DNA of 64,000 bases from Spartinivicinus poritis (GCF_028858535.1 NZ_JAPMOU010000024.1:1-64000); one strand, 5' to 3'; numbered from the stretch's first letter, positions 1 through 13,935 are shown. The notes: a model not told the origin generated them from the letters alone. Translations and numbers: made by a program.

Positions 1-73
1 ATAAACTCCTCCTTCCTATGGTACATGGCCTGTAGAGCAATGTTTTATAATTCAAAAACTGTCCACAGTATTG
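1..73. mobile_element. right end of a short IS-derived element (copy 1)
   Basis: The first 73-74 bases are identical to 39277-39350, which is the right end of a 176-bp element described at 39174-39349. Both copies finish with the terminal sequence CCACAGTATTG. The left part lies outside the window, so this copy could be the same short element or a full insertion sequence. It interrupts the hsdR reading frame in the middle of the helicase region. By analogy with copy 2, the 6-base target duplication would be 74-79 (TAATGA), but the partner is not visible. Confidence 0.8.
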
Positions 74-74
74 T

Positions 75-1661
75 AATGATAAGTTTTGCTCTAAGGTCGT
101 TTCTTTAAAAGCGTCGAGTGCTTGATCACCCAATGCCGTACGATCCACTAAAAATAAAATCCGTTTAAACCGCTCGGCTTTTAAAAAGCGATACATTAGG
201 CCAATAATGGTTCGGGTTTTACCGGTACCTGTAGCCATCGCCAGCAAACAGTTTTGTTGATTTTGTTGTAGTGCTGTTTCCACTGCTTGAATAGCTTTTT
301 GCTGGTAATCACGTAATTTGAGATAAGCAAAGCCTTCTAGCTTTAACTGCTGTTCCGCTACCTCTTTATCTCGCCTTAACTGATCCAGTAACCCTTCAGG
401 ACTATGAAATTGCGAAAGGGGCCTGGCTAGATTAGAAGTTTTTCGGGCATCACGAAACCAAGTACCCGACTGCTCTTTGATCTGCTCAAATATAGGGGCG
501 ACCATTACAGGAATACACAAAAAGCACTTGGTAATGCCTATCTTCGGTATCTGCCCAAGCAGCGGGACGGCCTGCTAATTGCCAAGCAGGTACCATGGTT
601 TTAGCTAATTGTATGCTTCGTCCATAACGTTCAGCTTGATGGATTTTACCTGCTACATTAGTGTTTTCCCGCTTAGCTTCAACGATTGCGATAGGGGTAA
701 GGCCTGCAAATAAAATATAATCAGCTTTACCCGTTGCAGTAGGCCATTCAGCAATAGCTTTATTTTTACCCTTTTCTGGACGTGTACCTTTTCGATAAGC
801 AATGGTCTGACTATCTGCTTCTCAACCAGCCTCTACTAATTGTTGGTCAATTAGTATTCGGGTAAACTCTTCATTTAAGGCCAGCTCATTGCTGGCTTGT
901 TGGGTACGCTGAGAAACTTGCTTTAATGCTTGCTGGTGTTGTTTAGATTGTTCTGCCAGCCTTTTTTGTAACTTCTCTTCAAGGTGCCGATTAAACTCCT
1001 GCTGTTGCTTGATTAGCTCCTCTTCATACTGTTTAGCTTGCTGTTCAAAATGGCGAGCATCAATATCCATTTGTTCGGCAAGTGCAGCATATTCTGCTTT
1101 TTCCTTCGCTTCTAATTCAGCTAAATATTTATTGGAATCTAATTGCTCACTTGTTTCTGAAAGCTCACCTTTCAATTGCGCTATTTGGGTTTGTAAGTCA
1201 CGTAGCTGCTGACTTGGATCTGATGGAAGCGTAAAGGGACCTGGCTTAAAGTTGGTGCCTTGCTTACCAAACGACTGGTGAAACCACACGGTAATGGCTC
1301 GTGCCACCTTAAGCCCATCCATTGCTTCTTTATGTTTGGTCTTAAATTGATGTGTGGCTTTATTACCTTCAATACGCAAGGTATGAAATAAGCCACGAAT
1401 GGCAGGGTCTAGGTTAATCTCTCGATTAATTTTAAATAAAAGATCTGCTTGTGTTGTTTGGTTATCAAACTGAATACCACAACGAACTGCAATGTCTTGA
1501 GCTAAGGCCTCACCTAGTTGCCTCAGCTTCATAAGTGCTGTGTTTGGATCACCCGCAAATGCTTGTTCTGCAGTGATAGCCAACTGCATGAACATAGGGT
1601 CATGTTCCTTTAAAAACCAGAAATTACTACCAGAACTATTGTTATTTTTTGTATCCTTCAT
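75..1661 (-). pseudogene. hsdR: type I restriction endonuclease subunit R (hsdR), decayed 5' part
   Basis: HsdR would be the ATP-dependent translocase and nuclease subunit of a type I restriction system. The intact first part (822-1661, 279 codons) has a DUF4145-like N-terminus and a long Gln/Glu-rich coiled coil at about residues 150-260. The frame then meets TGA at 822-824 within EAG-stop-EADSQTIAYRKGTRP, where relatives have Trp, so this looks like TGG to TGA. It reads on through the nuclease-type stretch ADYILF...IVEAKREN, then breaks near 488-492, where one extra T shifts the frame. The helicase begins in the shifted frame with RDYQQKAI and Walker A MATGTGKTRT (about 207-245), and stops at the mobile element at 74. 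No hsdS or hsdM is seen, so the gene is almost certainly dead. Confidence 0.88.
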
Positions 1662-2141
1662 TTGTCTTATCTTTTACTCTCATGATCATACGACAAGTTT
1701 GCCATGAAATAAGGCTTTATGCATCATGCGGTAGTTAGAGGGTAGCAATGCAATATGGAAACTTACTATCAAAATATCAGTATTCAAAACTGATCATAGT
1801 TTAATATTTTTTTATTTAACCTGAATTTTAATACAAATTAGTTATTTTAAAGCTCACCAATAAAATGAAATATTTTATCTTAAATACATTCATTTATTTT
1901 ATAAAAATACAAATCAATAGCTGTATTATTTTTTAAATTTAAATACAGTCACCTTTTAAAACCACTATATTAAAGCATAAACCAATATTAAAAATATTAT
2001 ATTAACAAAAAACATAAACAACATAATTATAATTTAGTTGTTGTGTATATTGTTTTTTACAACATAAATAAATTTAATTACTTAATAAAATAATAATATA
2101 AAAAGATAATTAAATAAAAACCGTATAAAACGGCACAAAAA
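1662..2141. other. AT-rich spacer without genes
   Basis: About 480 bases between the hsdR remnant and the mnmE terminator hold no plausible reading frame. From roughly 1780 to 2120 the sequence is almost entirely A and T, with many short homopolymers. Nothing RNA-like was recognised. It separates the conserved origin block from the decayed restriction gene and marks the point where the usual order mnmE-mnmG-rsmG-parA-parB is broken. Confidence 0.6.
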
Positions 2142-2168
2142 AGCCCGTTAACCAAAGGAAAACGGGCT
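2136..2168 (-). terminator. rho-independent terminator of mnmE
   Basis: AGCCCGTT (2142-2149) pairs with AACGGGCT (2161-2168). Read on the minus strand the stem is followed by a T run (AAAAAA on the plus strand just left of the stem), 24 bases after the mnmE stop codon. Confidence 0.85.
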
Positions 2169-2191
2169 CAAAAACACGGAGACAATACCAA

Positions 2192-3571
2192 TTACTTTCC
2201 AATGCAAAAACTGGAAAAAATTCTCCCCAGAAGGTCATCAGAAGTAAACTCACCTGTAATTTCACTCAGTGAGTGTTGAGCAAGTCGTAAGTCTTCAGCT
2301 AATAGTTCGCCGGCCCCATAACTGGTTAGCTGTTGTTTGCCTGTGTATAAGTACTCTTGTGCTTGATTAATGGCTTCAATATGCCTTCTTCTGGCTGTAA
2401 AGCCACCCTCTGTTGTTCCTTCAAAACCAATACAAGCTTTTAGATGATCTTTTAATTCTGCAATGCCTTGTTCTTGCATTGCAGAAATGGCAATAGTCTT
2501 TACACCTTGTGGATTAGTTTTATCCCCAGCATCTTCGCCAGTGAGATCCACTTTGTTTCGGATGATAGTTACTTTATCTAGAGTAGGGAGCTTATCCACA
2601 AACTCCGGCCAGATTTCATGCGGATCTGTTGATTGGGAAGTGCTGGCATCCACCATTAACAAAACTCGGTCTGCTTCACTGATTTCCTTAAAGGCACGCT
2701 CTACACCTATTTTTTCAACTTTGTCTTCGCTGTCTCGTAAGCCAGCTGTATCTATAATATGTAACGGCAGTCCATCAATGTGGATATGTTCTCTCAACAC
2801 ATCCCGAGTAGTACCTTCTATGTCAGTGACAATAGCCGTTTCTCTACCAGCCAATGCATTAAGCAAACTTGATTTGCCAGCATTCGGTCGGCCAGCAATG
2901 ACCACACTCATTCCTTCACGAAGCATCGCCCCTTGATTAGCTTCTTTCAATACTGAATCTACGTTGTGGATAATTGAATCTAAATCACTGGCCACTTTGC
3001 CGTCAGCCAGAAAATCGATTTCTTCTTCAGGAAAGTCGATTGCAGCTTCGACGTAAATCCGCAGCTGAGTCAAGTTTTCCACAAGTTCGTTGATACGCTT
3101 AGAGAAAGCACCTTGTAATGAGCGAATCGCACTTTTAGCTGCTTGCTCGGATGCACTATCAATTAAATCAGCAATGGCTTCTGCTTGGGTTAGATCTATT
3201 TTGTCATTTAAAAATGCACGCTCACTAAACTCACCTGGCCGAGCATGGCGAATTCCCATAGAAAGTACTTCATTTAGTAATAAATCGAGAATAACGGGAC
3301 CACCATGACCTTGTAGTTCAAGTACATCTTCACCTGTGAATGAATTAGGTCCTTGGAAAAATAAGCTAATGCCTTCATCCAATACCTCTCCTTGTTGACT
3401 ATAAAAAAGACCAAAATGCGCCATTCTAGGTTTAAGTTGAGCTTTTACTAACTGATCAGCTACTTCCCGAGCTTTTGGTCCAGACACCCGGATAATTCCA
3501 ACGCCACCTCTACCGGGAGGAGTAGCAATAGCAGCAATGGTATCAGTATCAAGAGAAGCAATAGAATTCAT
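2192..3571 (-). CDS. mnmE: tRNA modification GTPase MnmE (TrmE)
   Basis: MnmE works with MnmG to install the carboxymethylaminomethyl group on wobble uridine 34 of several tRNAs. The 459-residue protein has the family's usual length. It shows an N-terminal tetrahydrofolate-binding domain ([20 protein letters not shown]), a helical domain interrupted by a Ras-like G domain with [14 protein letters not shown] (G1), DIEGTTRD (G2), DTAGLRD (G3) and NKVD (G4), and the diagnostic C-terminal CIGK ending in the catalytic Cys. It lies downstream of yidC on the same strand, as in many gammaproteobacteria, but a terminator separates the two. The usual downstream partner mnmG is not present here. Confidence 0.97.
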   Translation of the reverse strand: MNSIASLDTDTIAAIATPPGRGGVGIIRVSGPKAREVADQLVKAQLKPRMAHFGLFYSQQGEVLDEGISLFFQGPNSFTGEDVLELQGHGGPVILDLLLNEVLSMGIRHARPGEFSERAFLNDKIDLTQAEAIADLIDSASEQAAKSAIRSLQGAFSKRINELVENLTQLRIYVEAAIDFPEEEIDFLADGKVASDLDSIIHNVDSVLKEANQGAMLREGMSVVIAGRPNAGKSSLLNALAGRETAIVTDIEGTTRDVLREHIHIDGLPLHIIDTAGLRDSEDKVEKIGVERAFKEISEADRVLLMVDASTSQSTDPHEIWPEFVDKLPTLDKVTIIRNKVDLTGEDAGDKTNPQGVKTIAISAMQEQGIAELKDHLKACIGFEGTTEGGFTARRRHIEAINQAQEYLYTGKQQLTSYGAGELLAEDLRLAQHSLSEITGEFTSDDLLGRIFSSFCIGK

Positions 3572-3641
3572 AATCTTTATCTGTGTAAAAGCAAAGCTAG
3601 GGAGGTTTATAAAAAAGCGTTAACTTATTGATTATAGGCAA

Positions 3642-3670
3642 GAAAAAGGCCCTAACCAATAGTTAGAGCC
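3642..3670 (-). terminator. terminator between yidC and mnmE
   Basis: On the minus strand GGCTCTAAC pairs with GTTAGGGCC, loop TATTG, followed by TTTTTCTT. It sits 30 bases after the yidC stop, so mnmE probably has its own promoter in the roughly 70 bases before its start. Confidence 0.8.
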
Positions 3671-3699
3671 TTGTGGATAAAGTTGTGGAAAGCTGTTGA

Positions 3700-5400
3700 T
3701 TATTTTGTTGATTTTGCAGCAGCTTGACCTTCTATCTGCCGTGTAATCATCCACTGCTGAGCAATCGACAACAAGTTGTTCACTACCCAGTACAATACCA
3801 GACCAGCAGGGAAGAATAAGAAGAACACAGTGAAGATAATTGGCATCATCTTCATCACTTTCGCTTGCATTGGATCTGGAGGTGTTGGATTCAACAACTG
3901 TTGAACAAACATGGATGCACCCATGATTAATGGCAAGATAAAGTATGGATCTTTTACTGACAGGTCAGTTATCCAGCCTAACCATGGTGCTTGACGTAAT
4001 TCAACACTTTCTAAAAGTACCCAGTAAAGGGCAATAAATACTGGCATTTGAACCAATATAGGTAAGCAACCACCAAGAGGATTAATTTTCTCTTTCTTGT
4101 ACATCTCCATCATCGCTTGAGACATCTTCTGGCGGTCGTCTCCAAAGCGTTCACGCATTTCCTGTAGCTTAGGAGACAAACGACGCATATTCGCCATAGA
4201 ACGGTAGCTGGCAGCAGATAACGGGTAGAAAGCAGCCTTGACTAGAACTGTTAGCAAGATAATGCTCCAGCCCCAGTTAGGAATCAGACTGTGGATAAAC
4301 GTTAATAACCAGAATAAAGGCTGAGCAACAAACCAAAGCACACCATAGTCGATGGTTAGCTCTAAGCCATCGGCCAGTTCAGCCAAACGTTTCTGATCCT
4401 TAGGGCCAATATAAAGAGTGGCACTGATTTCACCTTTCTCACCAGCAGCCAACTTGAGAGGATTATTCTGATTTTTAAAACCAACAATATTATTGTTGCC
4501 TGCTTTTCTGGTATAGAAAGTATTCAACTGCTCCTGATTAGGTATCCAAGAACTTACAAAATAGTGCTGAAGGATTGCAGCATAACCACCAGTTACATCA
4601 GCGCTGAATTTTTCTTCATCAAACTCATCAAAAGGCAGTTTTACATATCTTTCTTCTTTGCCACGTACAGCTGCTCCCAAATAAGTGCTCATTCCCATTG
4701 AAGAGGCAGAGTTACTGGGGTCTTGGGTATTGTCTCGCTTCAATTGGGCATATAAGTTGGCCTGCCAAGTTGTGGATGAAGTGTTATCCACAACATAACT
4801 AACTTTGACTTCATAAGTGCCCTTAGTGAAGGTATACCGTTTAATAACCTTAACCCCTTTCTTATCAATTAAAGAAAGGTCAACATTTAAGGTATCTCCA
4901 CCATTAAGTTGATAGCTAGTTTGAGCAGTCTGATAAGTTGGCTTGCCTTTGCTATCAGTTCCATCAGGCCCAATCAAACCACTCTGAGCGATAAAGGTTC
5001 TGGCTGATGAGCGCTCAAGTAAAGTAAATGGAGCAGGATTTGGCTCTTCATCGTCTGGCAGTTTTACTGGGTACTTTAATAACGACACTTTAACGATGTT
5101 GCCACCTTTAGTATCAATTTCTACTGCTAATGTATCTGTGGTTACTGTGACAACCTGTTCAGATACTGAAGCAGAATCAGTAGGAGCATCGCTTACTGTA
5201 TCCAGTTTTGGAATATCATCAGCAGTACCTTGTTTAGCCTGAGTCAGTTGAGGGGCATCCTCAGATGAAGGAACTGTTTGGTGCTGTTCCTGCTGTTGAG
5301 TAGTAGTTGGGACTTGGTTGTAGTCTTTGTCCCACTGCAAAATCATTAAGTAGCCAACTATTGCTAAGCCACCTATTAAAAGGGTTCTTTGAAAATCCAT
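3700..5400 (-). CDS. yidC: membrane protein insertase YidC
   Basis: YidC inserts and folds inner-membrane proteins, alone or with SecYEG. The 566-residue protein has the gammaproteobacterial layout: one N-terminal membrane segment (LLIGGLAIVGYLMIL), a large periplasmic beta domain at about residues 60-340, and a C-terminal five-helix insertase core. The core begins near GVLWFVAQPLFWLLTFIHS and includes the conserved NWGWSIILLTVLVKAAFYPLS with its functional Arg (SYRSMANMRRL) a few residues on. It follows rnpA on the same strand across a 267-base gap; in most relatives yidD fills that space. The start codon is preceded by only a weak ribosome-binding site. Confidence 0.97.
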   Translation of the reverse strand: MDFQRTLLIGGLAIVGYLMILQWDKDYNQVPTTTQQQEQHQTVPSSEDAPQLTQAKQGTADDIPKLDTVSDAPTDSASVSEQVVTVTTDTLAVEIDTKGGNIVKVSLLKYPVKLPDDEEPNPAPFTLLERSSARTFIAQSGLIGPDGTDSKGKPTYQTAQTSYQLNGGDTLNVDLSLIDKKGVKVIKRYTFTKGTYEVKVSYVVDNTSSTTWQANLYAQLKRDNTQDPSNSASSMGMSTYLGAAVRGKEERYVKLPFDEFDEEKFSADVTGGYAAILQHYFVSSWIPNQEQLNTFYTRKAGNNNIVGFKNQNNPLKLAAGEKGEISATLYIGPKDQKRLAELADGLELTIDYGVLWFVAQPLFWLLTFIHSLIPNWGWSIILLTVLVKAAFYPLSAASYRSMANMRRLSPKLQEMRERFGDDRQKMSQAMMEMYKKEKINPLGGCLPILVQMPVFIALYWVLLESVELRQAPWLGWITDLSVKDPYFILPLIMGASMFVQQLLNPTPPDPMQAKVMKMMPIIFTVFFLFFPAGLVLYWVVNNLLSIAQQWMITRQIEGQAAAKSTK

Positions 5401-5667
5401 GGTTTCTTAAGCCATACCATCTGTTGATAACAGTTATTCACATCTAAATAAGAGGAGGGATTATACGCAAGTTTGCCTAATTACCCTACTGCTAATCTTG
5501 TTTAATTGTTCTTTGCCTGCAACTAAGTGATGAACAAACCGAGTACAAGCTATCAGGTAATGAGTAGTGTAATTATTTCTGTAGGTGTTTTAAGCAAAAT
5601 AGCGTGCATTCAAAGGTTAATAATGTAGTTATGTTAGCTAAATAATAGTTAAGAAACTGGTTAACTG
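5401..5667 (-). promoter_or_regulatory. rnpA-yidC spacer lacking yidD; possible yidC promoter
   Basis: No frame encodes the short Cys-rich YidD protein normally found here. On the minus strand there is a TATAAT (5460-5465) within TTGCGTATAATCC about 60 bases before the yidC start, a candidate -10 box. The -35 region is poor. A near-consensus DnaA box, TTATTCACA, lies at 5434-5442. These are visual calls only. Confidence 0.4.
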
Positions 5668-6048
5668 TTACTTGTGGATAGTTTTTGTAGATAGCTTGCT
5701 GGCTTTTTTTATCAACCGCTTCCATTGTTGTTCCAGTAGCTGAAACATAGCAGGGTTATCTAAATCTGCGAGCCCTTTACGACTTATGCACACTAAGTCT
5801 ATTGCAGGAAGTTGCTGTTTATGACAACGGAAAGATTCTCGAATCAATCGTTTAATTCGGTTTCTTGCCACTGCTTTTTTGGTATTTTTTTTACCCACAA
5901 CTAGGCCGAGTCGGGGTTGCTGATGAGAAGAGGGAGCTGCCAAAATTAGCAGGTTTGGGTGAGAAGCTCGAAAGGGCGCGTTGTCAAAGACCCGTTGAAA
6001 ATCAGCCTTGTTTAATAAACGAGACTCCTTGCTGAATCTTTGATCCAC
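5668..6048 (-). CDS. rnpA: ribonuclease P protein component
   Basis: RnpA is the basic protein cofactor of RNase P, which matures the 5' end of tRNA. The 126-residue protein shows the family pattern: N-terminal SRLLNKADFQRVF, then GLVVGKKNTKKAVARNRIKRLIRESFR, which contains the RNR-type signature that contacts the RNA. It lies 25 bases downstream of rpmH on the same strand, the near-universal rpmH-rnpA arrangement, and the two are most likely co-transcribed. Confidence 0.97.
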   Translation of the reverse strand: MDQRFSKESRLLNKADFQRVFDNAPFRASHPNLLILAAPSSHQQPRLGLVVGKKNTKKAVARNRIKRLIRESFRCHKQQLPAIDLVCISRKGLADLDNPAMFQLLEQQWKRLIKKASKLSTKTIHK

Positions 6049-6073
6049 GCTACAAGTGCCCTATCAAAACCAA

Positions 6074-6208
6074 TTACGCAGCCAGGCGCTTGCGGCCTTT
6101 AGCACGACGGCGTTTGATTACCAAACGGCCGTTTTTGGTTGCCATGCGAGCACGGAAACCATGAGTGCGCTTGCGTTTTAGGTTACTTGGTTGAAAAGTT
6201 CTTTTCAT
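6074..6208 (-). CDS. rpmH: 50S ribosomal protein L34
   Basis: This 44-codon gene encodes a very basic protein that begins [18 protein letters not shown] and ends KGRKRLAA, matching L34 over its entire normal length. L34 is a small protein of the large ribosomal subunit. It is the first gene of the rpmH-rnpA unit and is transcribed away from the origin. The start at 6208 is fixed by the universally conserved MKRT N-terminus. Confidence 0.98.
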   Translation of the reverse strand: MKRTFQPSNLKRKRTHGFRARMATKNGRLVIKRRRAKGRKRLAA

Positions 6209-7607
6209 ACGTCGTACCTATTACTTTCCAGAAAGTATTTACTGCTCTTTTTTTAGATCTAAAAGACGCGCAATTGTAAGGAATCTTATTAGTCAGGTCA
6301 ATTTATTAACAGCTTAGCTGCTACTTTTTGTTTTAAGAAGGGGTTTCTTGGCATTAGCCTGCTGCTTTTCCAAGGCTATTCGTTGATTTGAGCAATGCTT
6401 TGAATCTCCTTTGAAGCTCAGTTTTTTCTACTTATTCTTGCTTCTGATCCTCTTGCTTTGCTGTGGAAAATGTTTCAGAAGGGACTTATACACAGAAAAC
6501 GAGTTTATATGGAAAGCACTTCGAGATGTGGGTAACTTTCAAGTTAACAGGCCAACCCTAAATCAAGTAAAGCACAGAATAGTCTCAATACTGTACACAC
6601 TATCCTTAAGATCCTCTACTTTCAGGACAAATAATCAGCACAGGGCGTTTGAAATATTACTAGTAATGTTGAGTTTATCGAAGAGAAGCCAATAGTTTGG
6701 TCAAATGATTCTAATAAAGTCATTTATAGGTAATAACGATTATCCACAGGGAATGTTGGCCACCAGTTTAAAGTTTCTATTGTGAATATCTATAACTTTG
6801 AAGAAAAAAATCTTATCTAGAAAAAGTAAATTCTGGTGAGCACAGTTCATCTCATGCTTAAAACTTGTATAAAAATCGATCGTTGTAGGACAATATAGTT
6901 TGTTAACTGCATCAAAACTTGGATGGTTATACACAGAGAATGGTTTGAAACCGTTTTTAAAAACAGCAATGCTTTAGTTTAAAAAGCCATAAGTCTTGTT
7001 TGCTGTTGATAAATTTACGACTTGTGACTGCAAGGGCCGCCAATTCTATTCATTAATACTGAGGTTGTCCACATCAACTGACGTTTTAATTCTTTCACTA
7101 CGCATCTTCTTTCATTTCGAGTCTGCAAATCATTATTAATTAAATAATATTCTTCTTATAGAAAGAATGTTGTTTTGTTATTGATGTTATTATTATAAAC
7201 AACACTTTCTGTGGATAAGTTGGTTTTAGTCTTTAATTTAAGCTAATTATAAGAATGATAAGTTTGTGGCTATCTTGAGTATTATTTGTGTAATAACTAT
7301 GAAAAGCTTGTGTAATATTTGTTGATAAAGTTATTCAGTGAGTTAACCACTGGGTTGTGCACAGGGTTATCCTATTATCCACTAACAACTTATTCACAAC
7401 AAAAATTTTCTGTTAATAAACTTGTAAACAACTTGTTATCATCTTGTTTCTAAGTTTGTAATTTACTGATTAGTATAGATTTTTTTTATCCAGAAGAGAC
7501 ATTTTTTAACTCAAAGATTGATGTGGATAACTTTACTAAGAAGATATAGAATGAACCGTTGTGTATTCATTTGTCGCCTGTTGACACATTGATAAGGGGA
7601 GAGATTA
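6209..7607. other. chromosomal replication origin (oriC) region
   Basis: The rpmH-dnaA interval is the classical oriC position. By eye it holds DnaA-box-like 9-mers at 6486-6494 (TTATACACA), 6740-6748 (TTATCCACA), 6927-6935 (TTATACACA), 7065-7073 (TTGTCCACA), 7210-7218 (minus, perfect), 7355-7363 (TTGTGCACA), 7375-7383 (TTATCCACT), 7390-7398 (TTATTCACA) and 7522-7530 (minus, perfect). The A/T-rich stretches at about 7130-7205 and 7235-7330 are candidate unwinding elements. The two short reading frames here are not convincing genes. Confidence 0.85.
7355..7398 (+). promoter_or_regulatory. cluster of three DnaA-box-like sites
   Basis: Three DnaA-box variants occur in 44 bases: TTGTGCACA (7355), TTATCCACT (7375) and TTATTCACA (7390), all in the same orientation. 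They lie next to an A/T-rich tract and about 210 bases before dnaA. The spacing suits an assembly site for the DnaA filament or for dnaA autoregulation. Confidence 0.65.
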
Positions 7608-9149
7608 GTGTCGCTCACAGTCTGGCAACGATGTCTTGAAATATTACAGGATGAGTTGCCTTCTCAGCAGTTCAATACTTGGATAAGACCACTCAAGGTT
7701 GAACTTGAGGGCAATGAACTGACAATGTTTGCTCCCAACCGGTTTGTAAAAGACTGGGTTAAGGAAAAATACTTAGTCAGAATTGAAGAGATTCTAAGCG
7801 AGCTAGCTGAAGGCATGCCTTTTTTAGTTATGCTAGAAGTAGCTGTGCGTAAGCCTAGTTTTTTAGCAGGTGCTCGCCAACAAAATCAAGCTGCTAATCA
7901 ATTGGTCTCTAAAGCTCGATCCAATAATCAGCCAATAACAAAAGATAATGTTAGTAGTTTTGTAAATCCATTGACCAGTAATGGTAATAATGAGAGCCAA
8001 AATGAAAATATACCTGCAGAAACAGAGCCTACTCAACTGGATGTATTAGCTGAACTGACTGATACAACTAGTCGTAGTAAACCAGCGCCTGTGTCGAGAC
8101 AGGTTGATGTTGAAGGTGGACTAAAACACAATAGTTCACTTAATGTAGATTTTACTTTTGATAGCTTTGTAGAGGGCAAGTCAAACCAACTTGCTTTAGC
8201 AGCAGCAAGGCAAGTGGCAGAAAATCCAGGAGCTGCATACAACCCGCTATTTCTATATGGTGGAGTTGGTTTAGGTAAAACTCACTTGATGCACTCAGTT
8301 GGTAACTTTTTAGTTAAACAAAATAGTCATGCTAAAGTCATTTATCTGCATTCTGAACGATTTGTTGCTGATATGGTGAAAGCCTTACAGCTAAACGCAA
8401 TCAATGATTTTAAGCGATACTATCGTTCAGTTGATGCACTATTAATTGATGATATTCAGTTTTTTGCTGGTAAAGAGCGTTCACAAGAAGAGTTTTTTCA
8501 TACTTTCAATGCTCTCTTGGAGGGTGGTCAGCAAATGATCCTTACTTGTGATCGCTATCCAAAAGAAATTAATGGCTTAGAAGAGCGCTTAAAGTCTCGT
8601 TTTGGTTGGGGCTTGACGGTTGCTGTTGAACCTCCAGAGCTAGAAACTCGGGTAGCTATTTTAATGAAAAAAGCAGAGCAAGCGAAAATTGATTTACCCC
8701 ATGAGTCTGCTTTTTTCATTGCACAACGAGTGCGTTCTAATGTACGTGAGCTAGAGGGTGCTCTAAAACGGGTAATTGCTCATGCTAACTTTTTGGGCAG
8801 ACCAATTACTATCGACTTGATTCGTGAGTCCCTCAAAGATTTGTTGGCACTTCAAGATAAGCAGGTCAGTATTGATAATATCCAACGAATGGTTGCTGAG
8901 TACTATAAAATAAAGATTGCTGATATTTTATCCAAGCGGAGAAGCCGTTCTGTTGCTAGACCAAGACAGGTGGCGATGGCTTTATCAAAAGAATTAACCA
9001 ATCACTCATTACCTGAAATAGGTGATGCATTTGGTGGGCGAGATCATACGACTGTTTTGCATGCTTGCCGTAAAGTGAAAGAGCTGACTGAAACCGATTC
9101 AGAAATTAGAGAAGATTACAAAAATTTGCTCCGGTCATTAACGACTTAG
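7608..9149 (+). CDS. dnaA: chromosomal replication initiator protein DnaA
   Basis: DnaA binds the origin boxes and opens the duplex. The 513-residue protein has domain I ([28 protein letters not shown]), a long Asn/Gln-rich linker at about residues 90-175, and the AAA+ domain with Walker [11 protein letters not shown] near residue 218 and Walker [10 protein letters not shown] near 280. The C-terminal DNA-binding domain carries the signature [12 protein letters not shown] near residue 476. The start is GTG at 7608, supported by a GGGGAGAG ribosome-binding site and by the usual MSLTVWQ N-terminus. dnaN follows after about 50 bases. Confidence 0.98.
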   Translation: MSLTVWQRCLEILQDELPSQQFNTWIRPLKVELEGNELTMFAPNRFVKDWVKEKYLVRIEEILSELAEGMPFLVMLEVAVRKPSFLAGARQQNQAANQLVSKARSNNQPITKDNVSSFVNPLTSNGNNESQNENIPAETEPTQLDVLAELTDTTSRSKPAPVSRQVDVEGGLKHNSSLNVDFTFDSFVEGKSNQLALAAARQVAENPGAAYNPLFLYGGVGLGKTHLMHSVGNFLVKQNSHAKVIYLHSERFVADMVKALQLNAINDFKRYYRSVDALLIDDIQFFAGKERSQEEFFHTFNALLEGGQQMILTCDRYPKEINGLEERLKSRFGWGLTVAVEPPELETRVAILMKKAEQAKIDLPHESAFFIAQRVRSNVRELEGALKRVIAHANFLGRPITIDLIRESLKDLLALQDKQVSIDNIQRMVAEYYKIKIADILSKRRSRSVARPRQVAMALSKELTNHSLPEIGDAFGGRDHTTVLHACRKVKELTETDSEIREDYKNLLRSLTT

Positions 9150-9200
9150 AAATTATTACAGTGGTTTTCCTGTTGACGACTTTTGTATGAGAAGGAAATG

Positions 9201-10304
9201 ATGAAATTTACTATTACCCGGGAAGCTTTGCTTAGGCCTTTACAAATAGTAGCTGGTGTAGTGGAGCGAAAGCATACGTTTCCGGTTTTGTCTAATGTGT
9301 TGTTAGTAGTTGAAGACAATCAGTTATCTTTAACAGGAACTGACTTGGAAGTAGAGTTCATTGGTCGAGTTCCACTTGAGTCATCAGCTCAACCAGGAGA
9401 GATCACTGTTCCTGCTCGTAAGCTAATGGATATTTGTAAGTCACTGCCTGATGAAGTAGAAATTGAAGTTAAACAGGACGATCAACGCGTTTTAGTTCGT
9501 GCAGGTCGTAGTCGCTTCACTTTATCATCATTGCCTGCTACTGAGTTTCCTAATATAGAAGAAGGAGAGAGTGCTCATTCATTTTCAGTTTCTCAGGCAA
9601 AACTTCGTCGCTTAATTGATCGTACTGCATTCGCTATGGCACAGCAGGATGTTCGTTACTATTTAAATGGCATGTTACTAGAGCTGCGCCCAGGTGAGTT
9701 ACGTGGTGTTGCTACTGATGGTCATCGTCTAGCAATGTGTACGGTTGAGGCAGATATTAATAATGCTGATTTACAGCAAGTAATTGTGCCACGTAAAGGT
9801 ATTTTAGAAATGGCACGGTTACTGACGGGTGGTGATGAGCCAGTCAACATTGTTTTAAGTAATAATCATATTCGTGCTCATACAGGTGACTTTTCATTTA
9901 CTTCAAAATTAGTGGATGGCAAGTTTCCTGATTATAAGCGTGTTCTTCCTAAGGGTGGAGATAAAATTTTAGTTGGAGAGCGTCAAGTACTGCGTCAGTC
10001 TTTAAACCGTGCTGCAATTTTATCTAATGAAAAATACCGTGGTGTGCGGTTGTTGATGGATAACAATGCACTAACTATTATTGCCAATAACCCAGACCAA
10101 GAAGAAGCAGAAGAGCATGTTAATGTTCAATATGACTCAGAGCATTTGGAGATAGGCTTTAATGTTGGTTACTTGCTTGATGTGTTATCAGTTTTATCTG
10201 GTGACCAAGTAAAACTAACACTGTCTGACTCCAACAGCAGTGTGCTATTGGAAGAGCTTGAAGATGGAGACTCTACATTTGTAGTAATGCCTATGCGGAT
10301 GTAA
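9201..10304 (+). CDS. dnaN: DNA polymerase III beta sliding clamp
   Basis: DnaN is the ring-shaped clamp that tethers polymerase III to DNA. I place the start at the ATG at 9201, giving MKFTITREALLRPLQ and 367 residues, the normal size. A frame beginning at 9183 would add six residues, but AGAAGGA at 9190-9196 is well spaced only for the later ATG. Three clamp-fold repeats are seen, with conserved DVRYYLNGMLLEL in the middle and the C-terminal FVVMPMRM typical of the family. It lies between dnaA and recF, probably in one operon. Confidence 0.97.
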   Translation: MKFTITREALLRPLQIVAGVVERKHTFPVLSNVLLVVEDNQLSLTGTDLEVEFIGRVPLESSAQPGEITVPARKLMDICKSLPDEVEIEVKQDDQRVLVRAGRSRFTLSSLPATEFPNIEEGESAHSFSVSQAKLRRLIDRTAFAMAQQDVRYYLNGMLLELRPGELRGVATDGHRLAMCTVEADINNADLQQVIVPRKGILEMARLLTGGDEPVNIVLSNNHIRAHTGDFSFTSKLVDGKFPDYKRVLPKGGDKILVGERQVLRQSLNRAAILSNEKYRGVRLLMDNNALTIIANNPDQEEAEEHVNVQYDSEHLEIGFNVGYLLDVLSVLSGDQVKLTLSDSNSSVLLEELEDGDSTFVVMPMRM

Positions 10305-10327
10305 TTGACTTGTATTGAAAATACTGC

Positions 10328-13875
<3,548 letters not shown>

Positions 13876-13902
13876 ATAAAAAATATTCTTTAATTAAAAA
13901 TA

Positions 13903-13935
13903 AAAAAATGGGGCAAAATTAAAGCCCCATTTTTG
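13903..13935 (+). terminator. rho-independent terminator of gyrB
   Basis: AAAAATGGGGC pairs with GCCCCATTTTT, loop AAAATTAAA, 28 bases after the gyrB stop. The U tract is part of the stem. It closes the dnaA-dnaN-recF-gyrB unit. The rest of 13876-14190 is A/T-rich, with no gene seen. Confidence 0.9.

Noticed and set aside
6411-6934. Reading frames at 6411-6695 (+) and 6740-6934 (-)
   Set aside because: They lie in the origin, overlap DnaA boxes, have low-complexity sequence and no family resemblance.
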